Part shown: positions 1-6,133 of the stretch, piece by piece
Position numbering within the stretch: the first letter of the stretch is position 1
How the letters are laid out: every line of letters begins with the position of its first letter
Assembly (NCBI GenBank): GCA_031258615.1
Contig: JAIRMP010000096.1
Span: 1 to 11,139 of the forward strand
Direction of reading: 5' to 3'
DNA: 11,139 nucleotides
Source of the DNA: Spirochaetaceae bacterium
Lineage (GTDB): Bacteria > Spirochaetota > Spirochaetia > Treponematales > Breznakiellaceae
Translations under genes and position numbers: made by a program
The notes under the pieces: model-generated
Database searches by the model: none
The model's input: the letters and a program-made list of their open reading frames with translations, nothing else
Told to the model about the DNA's origin: nothing

Positions 1-47
1 ACAGAACAGTCAAACATAAGCGTGATCTTCTTTAGCGGGAACCAGGT

Positions 48-749
48 TCAGGAACCGGGTACTTGCGCCGCTGTTTCCAGCGTTTTTTTGAATTGATCGG
101 TACCGATGCGCTCCAGCAATTTTCCAAGCCGTTCACCCTTTGCCGCGTTGCCGGCAAAGAAGGTTACCGCGCTTTCGATCACCTTCAACACCGTTTCTTT
201 TTCCGCAAGGACAGGCAGCAGGGGCTTGCCTATGCGCGTCTCATGCCCAAAACAGCCGCCGAAATACATCTGGTAGCCGTGGTTTACGCCGCGCACGCCT
301 ATATCGTTGGCTTCCACCTTGGCGCAATTGTTTTTACATCCGGTGAGCGCGATCTTTAGTTTTGCGGGAAGCTCGCGCCCAAAATATTTGGAGTGAATCT
401 CCTTTGCCAGCCCGTAAGTCTCTATCTGGCCGAATTTACAGACCGCGGCGCCCACACACGCCGCCACGGTTCTAACGCGCGGCCCGCCGGTGAACGTATT
501 TATCCCGTAATCGGACAACAACCTTTGGACGGCCTCCACGTTTTCCGCCGCTATATGCGGAATCTCTACCTGTTGGCGGGTAGTAAAGTGTATCTGCCCG
601 CCGCCGTATCTATCGGCGATCTCTATAGCCTTCTTCAGAAACGCCGTGTCCGCCGTCCCGCCTGAACTACATATACGCAGCGAGAACTTGTCTTTCTGTA
701 CCTGCTGAAAAAACCCCCTGCTTTTTAACGCAGCCGCATCAATTTCCAT
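48..749 (-). CDS. Minimal siroheme/[4Fe-4S] nitrite/sulfite reductase-type protein
   Basis: Predicted 233-residue cytoplasmic redox enzyme that would carry a coupled siroheme and [4Fe-4S] centre and reduce nitrite or sulfite by six electrons. The sequence shows an N-terminal ferredoxin-like half domain ending in TTRQQVEIPHI (residues 56-66, siroheme-contact type), then the cluster ligands as C98-X5-C104 and C138-X3-C142. It is close in size to the small assimilatory-type sulfite reductases of anaerobes and lacks the extra ferredoxin domain of AsrC. The start at 749 is chosen because AGGAAGGAG lies about 5 nt upstream; a longer open frame back to 860 has no such site. It is the last gene of the hcp cluster, 128 bp after the zinc-ribbon gene, and has its own promoter. 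The linkage to hcp makes nitrite or nitrogen-oxide reduction more likely than sulfite assimilation, but that is inference. Confidence 0.88.
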   Translation of the reverse strand: MEIDAAALKSRGFFQQVQKDKFSLRICSSGGTADTAFLKKAIEIADRYGGGQIHFTTRQQVEIPHIAAENVEAVQRLLSDYGINTFTGGPRVRTVAACVGAAVCKFGQIETYGLAKEIHSKYFGRELPAKLKIALTGCKNNCAKVEANDIGVRGVNHGYQMYFGGCFGHETRIGKPLLPVLAEKETVLKVIESAVTFFAGNAAKGERLGKLLERIGTDQFKKTLETAAQVPGS

Positions 750-784
750 TTTTTCTCCTTCCTCTTCACTTAACCGTTTGGTTT

Positions 785-820
785 GAAGTATTGTACACTT
801 CCCAGCTTGACGGGACAAGC
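785..820 (-). promoter_or_regulatory. Internal sigma70-like promoter with overlapping dyads
   Basis: Read on the minus strand, a -35 box TTGTCC (813-818) and a -10 box TACAAT (790-795) are separated by exactly 17 bp. They would start transcription near 783, giving a leader of about 34 nt with a good ribosome-binding site. A dyad GCTTG-N6-CAAGC (805-820) covers the -35 box, and a second imperfect dyad GAAGT-N7-ACTTC (785-801) covers the -10 box. Regulator binding here is inferred. Confidence 0.5.
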
Positions 821-877
821 GTTTCCATGTCCGGATTGTAAGCCCCTGCCCATTTCCCACCTGCTCTGTATGATTTA

Positions 878-1144
878 CTACACTATGTTTACGGTTTTTG
901 TGGCAAATGGGATACTTTTTCCGGTCATTCTTTCGTAGGCCTCATCGCCAAAACATTCGCGGGCATATACGCACCATTTAACACAGCCCATTGTGTCGTT
1001 GTATGCAATGAAACCGCATTTTTCACACACGGATTTTGCCCTATTTGAGAACAATTCAATTTCAAAACCGCATATCGGGCATTTTTTTGTCGTGATTTTT
1101 AAATCACGCAAGCTGTCAGATCCCGGATATTTGCCACTTGTCAT
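878..1144 (-). CDS. Small Cys-rich zinc-ribbon protein of the hcp cluster
   Basis: 88-residue soluble protein of unknown function. A treble of cysteine motifs is visible: KKCPICG (C-X2-C), VCEKCG (C-X2-C), then GCVKWC and ARECFG, so seven cysteines in all. The first four fit a zinc ribbon or rubredoxin-like metal knuckle; the C-terminal set (CVKWCVYARECFG) resembles small Clostridium and Treponema proteins with a conserved CxxWCxxAxxCxG ending. It starts 13 nt after the ferredoxin gene stops, so it is almost surely cotranscribed and translationally linked; its own ribosome-binding site (TGTGGA, about 3 nt from ATG) is weak. Position between a ferredoxin and a siroheme reductase suggests an electron-carrier, metallochaperone or redox-sensing role, which is only inference. 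Confidence 0.75.
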   Translation of the reverse strand: MTSGKYPGSDSLRDLKITTKKCPICGFEIELFSNRAKSVCEKCGFIAYNDTMGCVKWCVYARECFGDEAYERMTGKSIPFATKTVNIV

Positions 1145-1157
1145 AATTCCACATTTG

Positions 1158-1859
1158 TCAATCCAGAATTTCTCCTGAAATCGAAATAGTTACAACATGC
1201 CACGGTAACATCTTACCGGATTTTTGCAGGGCGTTCTTCACCGCCTGCTCAATACCGCCGCAACAAGGAACTTCCATCCTGATTACCATGACGGATTTTA
1301 TGTCGTTTTGTTTTATAATTTCAGTCAGTTTTTCACTATAGTCTCCTTCGTCGAGCTTTGGGCAGCCTATCAAGACAATTTTATTTCGTATAAAATCATG
1401 GTGAAAATTGCTGTAGGCATAAGCTCCGCAATCAGCAGATATAAGCAAATTTGCGTTATCAAAATAAGGGGCGTTTACCGGCACAAGTTTTATTTGTACC
1501 GGCCATTGCATAAGCTGGTTTTGTATTTTTCCAGCAGGAACAGTTGCGGATAATGAATCCCTTTTGATCGTTTTTGCATTACTGCCGGGACATCCACCGA
1601 TGGGAGGTTTCCCGCCCATTTTTTCATTCATGTTCATTTTTACCGCCTCCTCGTTATATTCTCTTGCTTCGCGTTCTTCAAAGGTAATGGCGCCCGTAGG
1701 ACAAACGGGTAAACAATTACCAAGACCATCACAATAGTCATCTCGTATCAGTTTTGCCGTACCGTCAATAATACCGATAGCTCCCTCATGACAGGCTTCA
1801 GCACATAGACCGCAGCCGTTACACTTTTCATTGTCTATGGTTATAATTTTTCGTACCAT
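1158..1859 (-). CDS. Hcp-associated 4Fe-4S ferredoxin-domain protein (FrdX-like)
   Basis: 233-residue iron-sulfur protein expected to pass electrons to Hcp. Residues 13-23 give CNGCGLCAEAC, a complete [4Fe-4S] motif. The second motif (residues 43-53, CDGLGNCLPVC) has Leu46 where a bacterial-type 2[4Fe-4S] ferredoxin would have Cys, so the second centre has only three Cys of its own motif. A long C-terminal domain follows with further cysteines (ADCGAY, IGCPKL, VPCCGG), typical of the ferredoxin proteins paired with hcp in anaerobes, where the name frdX has been used. The start is uncertain: ATG at 1859 (preceded by GGTGAT) fits the usual MVRKI N terminus, ATG at 1871 is also possible, and a TTG at 1925 would add 22 residues that do not look conserved. 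It lies 68 nt after hcp. Confidence 0.85.
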   Translation of the reverse strand: MVRKIITIDNEKCNGCGLCAEACHEGAIGIIDGTAKLIRDDYCDGLGNCLPVCPTGAITFEEREAREYNEEAVKMNMNEKMGGKPPIGGCPGSNAKTIKRDSLSATVPAGKIQNQLMQWPVQIKLVPVNAPYFDNANLLISADCGAYAYSNFHHDFIRNKIVLIGCPKLDEGDYSEKLTEIIKQNDIKSVMVIRMEVPCCGGIEQAVKNALQKSGKMLPWHVVTISISGEILD

Positions 1860-1927
1860 ATTGATCACCATACTTTTCCGAAAATGCACTGGAATACCCC
1901 CGGCAAATTCTGAAGGGCGGGACAATG

Positions 1928-3487
1928 TTAGCTCAGTATCTTCGCCAAATCCTGTTCCACAGCGCCGATAGGCGTAATTCCAAAATTTTTCACAAGATAA
2001 TCCAGCACATTGGGAGAAACAAATGCCGGAAGGCTGGGGCCAAGCCTGATATTCCTAATACCAAGATGTAATAGGGTTAAAAGTATTGCAACCGCCTTTT
2101 GCTCATACCATGATAATACCAGTGTCAGTGGTAAATCATTCACGCCGCAGTCAAACGCTTTGGAGAGTGCGATAGCGACCTTAATAGCGGAATATGCGTC
2201 ATTGCATTGTCCCATATCCATAATTCGCGGGAACGGGCCTATGCTGCCAATATCCAGATCGTTAAAACGGTATTTTCCGCAGGCAAGGGTTAAAATGACC
2301 GTATCTTGGGGAGCCGCTTTAACAAAATCGGTATAGTAATTGCGTCCCGGTTTCGCGCCGTCACAGCCGCCTACCAGAAAGAAATGTTTTATATTTCCCG
2401 TTTTTACCGCGTCGATAATGGCTCCCGCATTTTCAAGCACAACGCCGTGCGCGTAGCCGGTGGTTACTGTAGTACCGCCGTTTATGCCTGTCATAATGGT
2501 ATCTTCGCGGTAACCGCCCAATTCAAGCGCCTTATTAATTACCGGGGTAAAATCTTTTTCTGCTCCGATATGCGTAAGACCGGGGAAGCCGATTTCCGCG
2601 GTAGTGAAGACAAGGCGTGAGTAACTGTCTTTTGGCTGCATTAAACAGTTTGTGGTAAAGAGTACCGCGCCGGGGATTTCGTCAAATTCTTTCTGCTGAT
2701 TTTGCCATGCCGTGCCAAAATTGCCTTTTAACTGGGGATAGGCTTTAAGAACCGGATATGCGTGGGCAGGAAGCATTTCTCCGTGGGTATAAATGTTTAC
2801 ACCTTTACCGGTTGTCTGTTCAAGCAGCAGTTTAAGGTCGCGTAAATCATGGCCGGAAATAACAATAAACGGCCCTTTTTCGATTGTCAAAGGAACTGTG
2901 GCAGGAGCGGGTTTTCCGTAGCTTTCCGTATTCGCTTTGTCAAGAAGTTCCATGCAAACAAGGTTCGTTTTTCCGGTTTCCATGACAAGCGGCAAAAGTT
3001 CATCCATGCCAAGAGCTACGTTTCCAATCGCTTCGAGCGCCTTACAAAGGAAGCTGTCAACTTCGCCGCTCGAAAAGCCCAAGGCTGCCGCATGACAGGC
3101 ATAAGCCGATATTCCGCGAATTCCAAAGAGAATAAGCGATTTAAGAGTGCGAATATCCTCATGTGCTTCCCAGACTTTGTTCATATCGAAATCACTGTGT
3201 TTCGCGGAAAGGGGAAATAACGCTGCCCGTTCCTTATGGGCTTGCTTGGTCAGGCTTTCAATAACGGTGTCGTCAAAATTGACGTTTGTTGCTGTTGTAA
3301 AAAGTCCCTCCCGGATAATCCGAAAAGTGCTTTCTGTTGGTGTATGGCGATTAGAGACTTTTGCCAGCATTATAAGAGCGCCGGTAAGTTTGTCTTGAAG
3401 CCCTGCGGTAGTGTCCTTCTTGCCGCATACGCCGCCTTTGGTACAGCCCTTTCCTCCGGCTGTCTGTTCACATTGAAAACAAAACAT
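1928..3487 (-). CDS. hcp: Hybrid cluster protein (hydroxylamine/NO reductase)
   Basis: 519-residue cytoplasmic iron-sulfur enzyme, known from the family to reduce nitric oxide to N2O and hydroxylamine to ammonia in vitro. The N-terminal cubane ligands are C3-X2-C6-X8-C15-X5-C21. All ligands of the hybrid Fe-S-O cluster are in place: H213, E237, C281, C375, C403, C428, and the E/K pair in WYEQKAV near residue 463. Those checked by coordinate sit a constant 31 residues before the Desulfovibrio vulgaris positions, so the fold is intact and the enzyme should be active. The start at 3487 is chosen because GGAGG lies 6 nt upstream and the protein then begins MFCFQC as in the family; the frame extends back to 3514 without support. 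It is the first gene of the operon and diverges from its likely regulator. Confidence 0.97.
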   Translation of the reverse strand: MFCFQCEQTAGGKGCTKGGVCGKKDTTAGLQDKLTGALIMLAKVSNRHTPTESTFRIIREGLFTTATNVNFDDTVIESLTKQAHKERAALFPLSAKHSDFDMNKVWEAHEDIRTLKSLILFGIRGISAYACHAAALGFSSGEVDSFLCKALEAIGNVALGMDELLPLVMETGKTNLVCMELLDKANTESYGKPAPATVPLTIEKGPFIVISGHDLRDLKLLLEQTTGKGVNIYTHGEMLPAHAYPVLKAYPQLKGNFGTAWQNQQKEFDEIPGAVLFTTNCLMQPKDSYSRLVFTTAEIGFPGLTHIGAEKDFTPVINKALELGGYREDTIMTGINGGTTVTTGYAHGVVLENAGAIIDAVKTGNIKHFFLVGGCDGAKPGRNYYTDFVKAAPQDTVILTLACGKYRFNDLDIGSIGPFPRIMDMGQCNDAYSAIKVAIALSKAFDCGVNDLPLTLVLSWYEQKAVAILLTLLHLGIRNIRLGPSLPAFVSPNVLDYLVKNFGITPIGAVEQDLAKILS

Positions 3488-3544
3488 ATTAATCCTCCAA
3501 TTATAGGGTATCATTCTAACTTGAAGATGCCCCCCTTGTTTTTA

Positions 3545-3593
3545 TGAGTCAAATATAGCATGATAAAAAAAAGGAATCGGTTGTATTTCCAAC
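3545..3593 (-). promoter_or_regulatory. Predicted hcp promoter with class II-positioned regulator site
   Basis: Read towards hcp, a TATATT -10 box (3552-3557) predicts a start at an A near 3545 and a 58-nt leader. No good -35 hexamer is present. In its place a dyad GTTG-GAAATA-CAAC (3580-3593) is centred 41.5 bp before the predicted start, exactly the position of a class II Crp/Fnr activator. The half-sites are TTG-N6-CAA rather than the Fnr TTG-N8-CAA. The same dyad lies 15 nt upstream of the regulator start codon, so autorepression is possible. An eight-T tract separates site and -10 box. Confidence 0.45.
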
Positions 3594-3608
3594 GAAAAGG
3601 AGCTTCTT

Positions 3609-4331
3609 TTGAAAAATATTTTGACAAAACACCGGATTGTCTTATGGCAGTCAAGTTTTTTCTCAGGGATTTCTGAAAAGGACATTGATAAATTACTCTT
3701 ATGTCTTGGCGGGCGTAGAAAATCTTTTGAAAAAGAGGCATATATTTATATGGAAGGAGATGCATGTACCGCTTTAGGAATAGTTCTCTCCGGCACGTTA
3801 CATATTTTGCGGGATGATTTCTGGGGAAACCGCCGAATCGTAGAACAGATTAAAAGAGGCGAGCAGTTCGGCGCGGCTTTTGTCTGCGCCGGAATTAAGC
3901 ATATTCCGGTCAGTGTTATGGCAATGGAAAAATCGGAGGTTTTGTTTCTTGATTATAACCGCTTGATCACTGCCTGTCCGCATGTTTGTTTATGCCATAC
4001 ACAGATGATAAAAAACCTTATCCGTAGCCTTGCTGAAAAAAGCACTATTCTATTAATGAAAAACGATATTCAATCCAGTCATAGTACCCGTGAAAAACTG
4101 CTTGCTTATTTATCCGCGCAGGCAAAAAAAGAAAATAGCCGTTCTTTTGAGATTCCTTTTAACAGAGAAGAATTAGCGGCATACTTGTCAGTTGACCGGA
4201 GCGCGATGTCGGCAGAACTCTGCCGTATGCGGGACGATGGTATTTTGGTATTTAAGAAGAACAAATTTGAATTATTGCGGAGTCTGGAGCGAAGCGCCTG
4301 TCGGCGCTTTTTGCGATCAATGCTTTCTTAG
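3609..4331 (+). CDS. hcpR: Crp/Fnr-family regulator, HcpR type
   Basis: 240-residue DNA-binding regulator. Residues about 15-125 form the cyclic-nucleotide-binding-type beta barrel (GDACTALGIVLSG, then GEQFGAAFVCAG), a long dimer helix follows, and residues 184-210 form the winged helix-turn-helix (IPFNREELAAYLSVDRSAMS). The overall pattern matches the HcpR branch that controls hcp in anaerobes; the family senses nitrosative stress, in one studied member through heme. There is no N-terminal Fnr-type cysteine cluster, although eight Cys are scattered (32, 53, 93, 123, 127, 129, 205, 231). The start is TTG at 3609, supported by AAGGAG six nt upstream. Relatives usually end soon after FELL; here about 17 extra residues (RSLERSACRRF...) run through a terminator-like hairpin, suggesting a lost stop codon. 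It diverges from hcp across 121 bp. Confidence 0.88.
   Translation: MKNILTKHRIVLWQSSFFSGISEKDIDKLLLCLGGRRKSFEKEAYIYMEGDACTALGIVLSGTLHILRDDFWGNRRIVEQIKRGEQFGAAFVCAGIKHIPVSVMAMEKSEVLFLDYNRLITACPHVCLCHTQMIKNLIRSLAEKSTILLMKNDIQSSHSTREKLLAYLSAQAKKENSRSFEIPFNREELAAYLSVDRSAMSAELCRMRDDGILVFKKNKFELLRSLERSACRRFLRSMLS
4292..4312 (+). terminator. Intrinsic terminator-like hairpin inside the hcpR 3' end
   Basis: AAGCGCC (4292-4298), loop TGTC, GGCGCTT (4303-4309) forms a 7-bp stem that runs directly into a T tract ending at 4312. It lies wholly inside the last 40 nt of the regulator reading frame, which fits a terminator that originally stood just behind a shorter gene. It also lies just beyond the stop of the convergent protease gene, but on that strand no clear T tract follows. 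Confidence 0.5.
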
Positions 4332-4751
4332 ATTCACCGCCTTGGCAAGATAGAGCCGACGGTCGCCGTGGACGCCCACAAGCCGTTTATTAACCGGGTC
4401 TACCATCAAATCCATGCCTTCAAGGGGCAATGCTCCCAGCAAAATGTCAGTTGCGCCGGGAATAACTATGGCGTTACAGTCGGCCCAGCGGTCTTTCCAG
4501 CAGACTTTTACCGACTCAGTCAGGCCGCATTCTTCAATGCTGCCGTCCGCGAGGGTGGTGTCAACCCTGTCCACAATGTTCAGCCCCAATTCCTGCTGTA
4601 TTTCCTCATTGATGATGAGCGTCCATGCTCCCGTGTCCGGCATGGCCTCCAGCGTTACCGAATGAACTTCGCTCTGCGACATTCGGCCCCGCTGAACGGC
4701 CCACAATTCTCCGGCGTTTGCCAGCGTAATTTCTGTCATAAAACAGCCCAT
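4317..4751 (-). CDS. Retropepsin-like clan AA aspartic protease, single-domain
   Basis: 144-residue protein with the hallmarks of a small bacterial retropepsin. The catalytic motif is D39-T-G-A, the flap-like LADGS is at 67-71, and the conserved ILLGALPLEGMDL is at 103-115. One chain has one catalytic Asp, so activity would need a homodimer. There is no signal peptide or membrane segment, so it should be cytoplasmic. The start at 4751 is supported by TGGAGGT about 6 nt upstream; an ATG four codons on is less well placed. Its last codons overlap the end of the convergent regulator gene by 15 bp. Upstream is a decayed gene, so no operon partner is visible. Relatives are common as stand-alone genes in Treponema and cyanobacteria; substrate and role are unknown. 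Confidence 0.75.
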   Translation of the reverse strand: MGCFMTEITLANAGELWAVQRGRMSQSEVHSVTLEAMPDTGAWTLIINEEIQQELGLNIVDRVDTTLADGSIEECGLTESVKVCWKDRWADCNAIVIPGATDILLGALPLEGMDLMVDPVNKRLVGVHGDRRLYLAKAVNLRKH

Positions 4752-4833
4752 GTTTTACCTCCATTGGCTTTAAGTATACTGATTTTCCGTGAAATGCAAG
4801 CCCTTTCCCCGCCTAAAACATTCCCTCGGAATG

Positions 4834-5307
4834 TTACGGCACAACCGCCTCCGCAATTTCCCCGAAAGGCCCCTTGCCCCTTCCGCCGGAACCTCCCACC
4901 GTCCGCAATAGTAGACCCGCTTGTCCCGGTCAGCCTCGTCAAAGTCCTTCACCCAGGGGCTCGCCGTGTCAAAAGCCGAATTGGACAGCTCGGCAACTCT
5001 CGCCGGGTAGTGGTCAAGCAGCGCCCACCGGATTTCGATACCCGCTACACCCTCCGGCTTTCCCCGGCATCCCCGCGCTGTTCCGGTATACCCGCCCGTC
5101 GGTTCGGTATACCGCAAAGCCGTTCAGGTATACCAATATACAGTTACGGTAGACCAATTAAAAATTTTGGTACACCCAATCAACGTTCAGGTATACCTGT
5201 ATACCGTCCAGGTTCACCAATCCGGCGTTCCGGTTCACCAATTCAGCGTCCGGGTAGACCGCAACGGGCATTTTGACACCGGGAATTAGACTATGGTAGG
5301 CCCGTTT
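4834..5307 (-). pseudogene. Decayed VYxN heptad-repeat protein
   Basis: Unrecognised family, broken here. Reading minus-strand frames in turn gives RAYHSLIPGVKMPVAVY, then nine seven-residue repeats with a V-[YN]-x-[ND] core (VYPDAEL, VNRNAGL, VYLNVDW, VYRNCIL and so on), then GIEIRWALLDHYPARVAEL, FDTASPW, KRVYYCGRWE and a final GPFGEIAEAVVP with stop TAA at 4834. Three lesions prevent one product: an in-frame TAA at 5158-5160 inside the fifth repeat, a frameshift at the G4 tract (5062-5065 on the plus strand read as C4), and a second frameshift near 4881-4900. The protein-like character on both sides of each lesion argues for recent decay. Start unknown; the ATG at 5271 has no good ribosome-binding site. 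Sequencing error could explain some of the shifts. Confidence 0.55.
5085..5273. repeat. Nine 21-bp degenerate tandem repeats beginning GGTATACC
   Basis: Nine consecutive units of exactly 21 bp, each opening with the palindrome GGTATACC or a variant (GGTAGACC, GGTACACC, GGTTCACC), commonly followed by AAT and closed by CGTTC or CGTCC. The period is a multiple of three and keeps VYxN heptads on the minus strand, so the array is best explained as the repeat domain of the decayed gene. The plus strand is also open and reads GIPxxRx heptads, which is a consequence of the same periodicity. Confidence 0.85.
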
Positions 5308-5322
5308 TCTCCGCTGGGGTCT

Positions 5323-5339
5323 GGGGGGGGGGGGGGGGG
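5323..5339. repeat. 17-bp poly-G homopolymer (poly-C on the minus strand)
   Basis: Seventeen consecutive G on the plus strand. On the minus strand they encode five prolines between MKQLGQA and RPQRRKR, joining the XRE remnant to the heptad-repeat remnant. A tract of this length is prone to slipped-strand change. The other two phases would end soon after the tract, at GLP-stop or TIV-stop. Length could also be misread by the sequencer. Confidence 0.9.
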
Positions 5340-5541
5340 CCTGCCCTAACTGCTTCATCCGGTAGGTAACGAGCCTGGTAAAGTCGCCTAAAATCTCTTT
5401 ATGAACCTTCATCAGAACCTCGGCTTCCGTCACGGGCCGTATTTCAGTGGTAAAAAGGGCGGGAGGGTCAATTTCGAGGGCAACGGCTATCCGTTCCAGC
5501 ATTTCGGGGGTGGAAAACCTCTTTTCAGTTTCAGTTCCAAT
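5324..5541 (-). pseudogene. C-terminal remnant of an XRE-type HTH regulator
   Basis: The open minus-strand frame reads IGTETEKRF, STPEMLERIAVALEIDPPAL, then EAEVLMKVHKEILGDFTRLV and TYRMKQLGQ. The STPEMLERIAVALEI segment is the typical last helix of an XRE/Cro helix-turn-helix domain, and the following helix resembles the short tails of such proteins in Treponema. The DNA-recognition half is missing: upstream the frame becomes unrelated sequence and closes at a TAA (5578-5580). Downstream it runs through the C17 tract into the next decayed gene. An ATG at 5502 could start a 114-residue product but would make only a headless protein. Confidence 0.5.
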
Positions 5542-5591
5542 TAGCGGCGTAGCCGCTTGGCATAAATTGGGAAAAATTTAGGGGGACATTT

Positions 5592-5600
5592 CGCATAACG
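5592..5600. repeat. CGCATAACG direct repeat, left copy
   Basis: Nine-base sequence repeated exactly and in the same orientation at 7672-7680, the two copies bracketing the AT-rich methyltransferase segment. Both copies are followed within a few bases by GACTG. The left copy runs directly into a strong hairpin, in the way the 7-bp outer box of an integron attC site does, but the expected matching box (GTTATGC) on the far side of the hairpin is absent. Confidence 0.4.
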
Positions 5601-5627
5601 TTCCGACTGTATATACAGCCGGAACGT
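5598..5627. repeat. 30-bp near-perfect inverted repeat
   Basis: ACGTTCCG (5598-5605) pairs with CGGAACGT (5620-5627), and the interior CTGTATATACAG (5607-5618) is itself a perfect palindrome; only the A5606/C5619 pair is mismatched. No T tract follows, so it is not a plain terminator. It could be a recombination site, the end of a small mobile element, or part of a dispersed intergenic repeat. Confidence 0.7.
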
Positions 5628-5639
5628 CTGTGAGAAACG

Positions 5640-5719
5640 TCAAGCAGAAAGTTGTAAATTTTCTTGCGTTTTTATTCCCTCCTTCTCAAGAAACTTCCGT
5701 CCAGTTCAAAAGTGGCCAT
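5640..5719 (-). pseudogene. Possible tiny gene relic with a one-base deletion
   Basis: After AAGGA a minus-strand ATG opens MATFELDGSF; shifting one frame at the TTT run continues as LEKEGIKTQENLQLSA and stop. In the unshifted frame it stops after LRRRE. The 80-bp length is one short of a multiple of three, consistent with a single-base loss. The family is not recognised and the coding claim is weak; it may belong to a dispersed intergenic repeat. Confidence 0.2.
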
Positions 5720-6098
5720 GGATTTTTCCTTACCGCCGTCTGAAAGGTAGCAGCAGGTGAACCGGTTGGTGTGATTCGATACCAACAAATTGCATAAGAG
5801 CCTCATGAAATAAAATAGTTTGTAAGAAGTCGGGTATACAAACCAAACGTCTGTGCGGGGTAATGGCCGGGCTAAGGCCATTCCTCAAAAGGATATGCGA
5901 TTACTGGCTGTTAATCGTTATGACTGGGTCAGCCGTGCTACCTCAGTTTCGGCTACAACCAGCAATCGTTCTTACCAAACTGCTTGGCAACCAGAGGTTG
6001 CATGTATACCAGCTTCCGCATCTTTTTATCATAGCTTCGTTATGTGCAATTTTGGCTAAAATTTTTCCAGAAAATGTATAAAAATATACACCGTACAC

Positions 6099-6127
6099 TT
6101 GACTCAAATTTTTTAACAAGATATTAT
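6099..6127 (+). promoter_or_regulatory. Near-consensus promoter giving a leaderless transcript
   Basis: TTGACT (6099-6104), a spacer of exactly 17 bp, and TATTAT (6122-6127). Only 6 nt separate the -10 box from the ATG at 6134, so the expected start of transcription falls at or within a base or two of the start codon. No Shine-Dalgarno sequence is visible upstream of the ATG, which agrees with leaderless translation. Confidence 0.7.
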
Positions 6128-6133
6128 CGGTAT

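Larger units (their letters stand above)
5542..6098. other. Gene-poor intergenic stretch with hairpins and relics
   Basis: About 550 bp without a convincing intact gene. It holds a small hairpin AGCGGC-GTA-GCCGCT (5543-5557), a large dyad (5598-5627), a possible tiny gene relic (5640-5719), and a hairpin GCAACC-AGA-GGTTGC (5987-6001). The plus-strand frame 5863-6081 would give a 72-residue hydrophobic protein, but its composition and the lack of a clear ribosome-binding site do not support it. Base composition becomes AT-rich from about 6040 onward. Confidence 0.5.

Noticed and set aside
1..17. Possible next minus-strand gene starting ATG TTT GAC TGT
   Set aside because: Only five codons are visible before the window edge and the ribosome-binding site is weak, so nothing can be concluded.
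4368..5276. 302-residue plus-strand open frame with GIPxxRx repeats
   Set aside because: It is antisense to the protease gene, has no ribosome-binding site, and its repeats follow from the 21-bp DNA periodicity. The minus strand gives more protein-like sequence outside the repeats.
5863..6081. 72-residue hydrophobic small protein
   Set aside because: No clear ribosome-binding site, irregular composition and an end in AT-rich promoter sequence. A small membrane protein cannot be excluded but is not supported.
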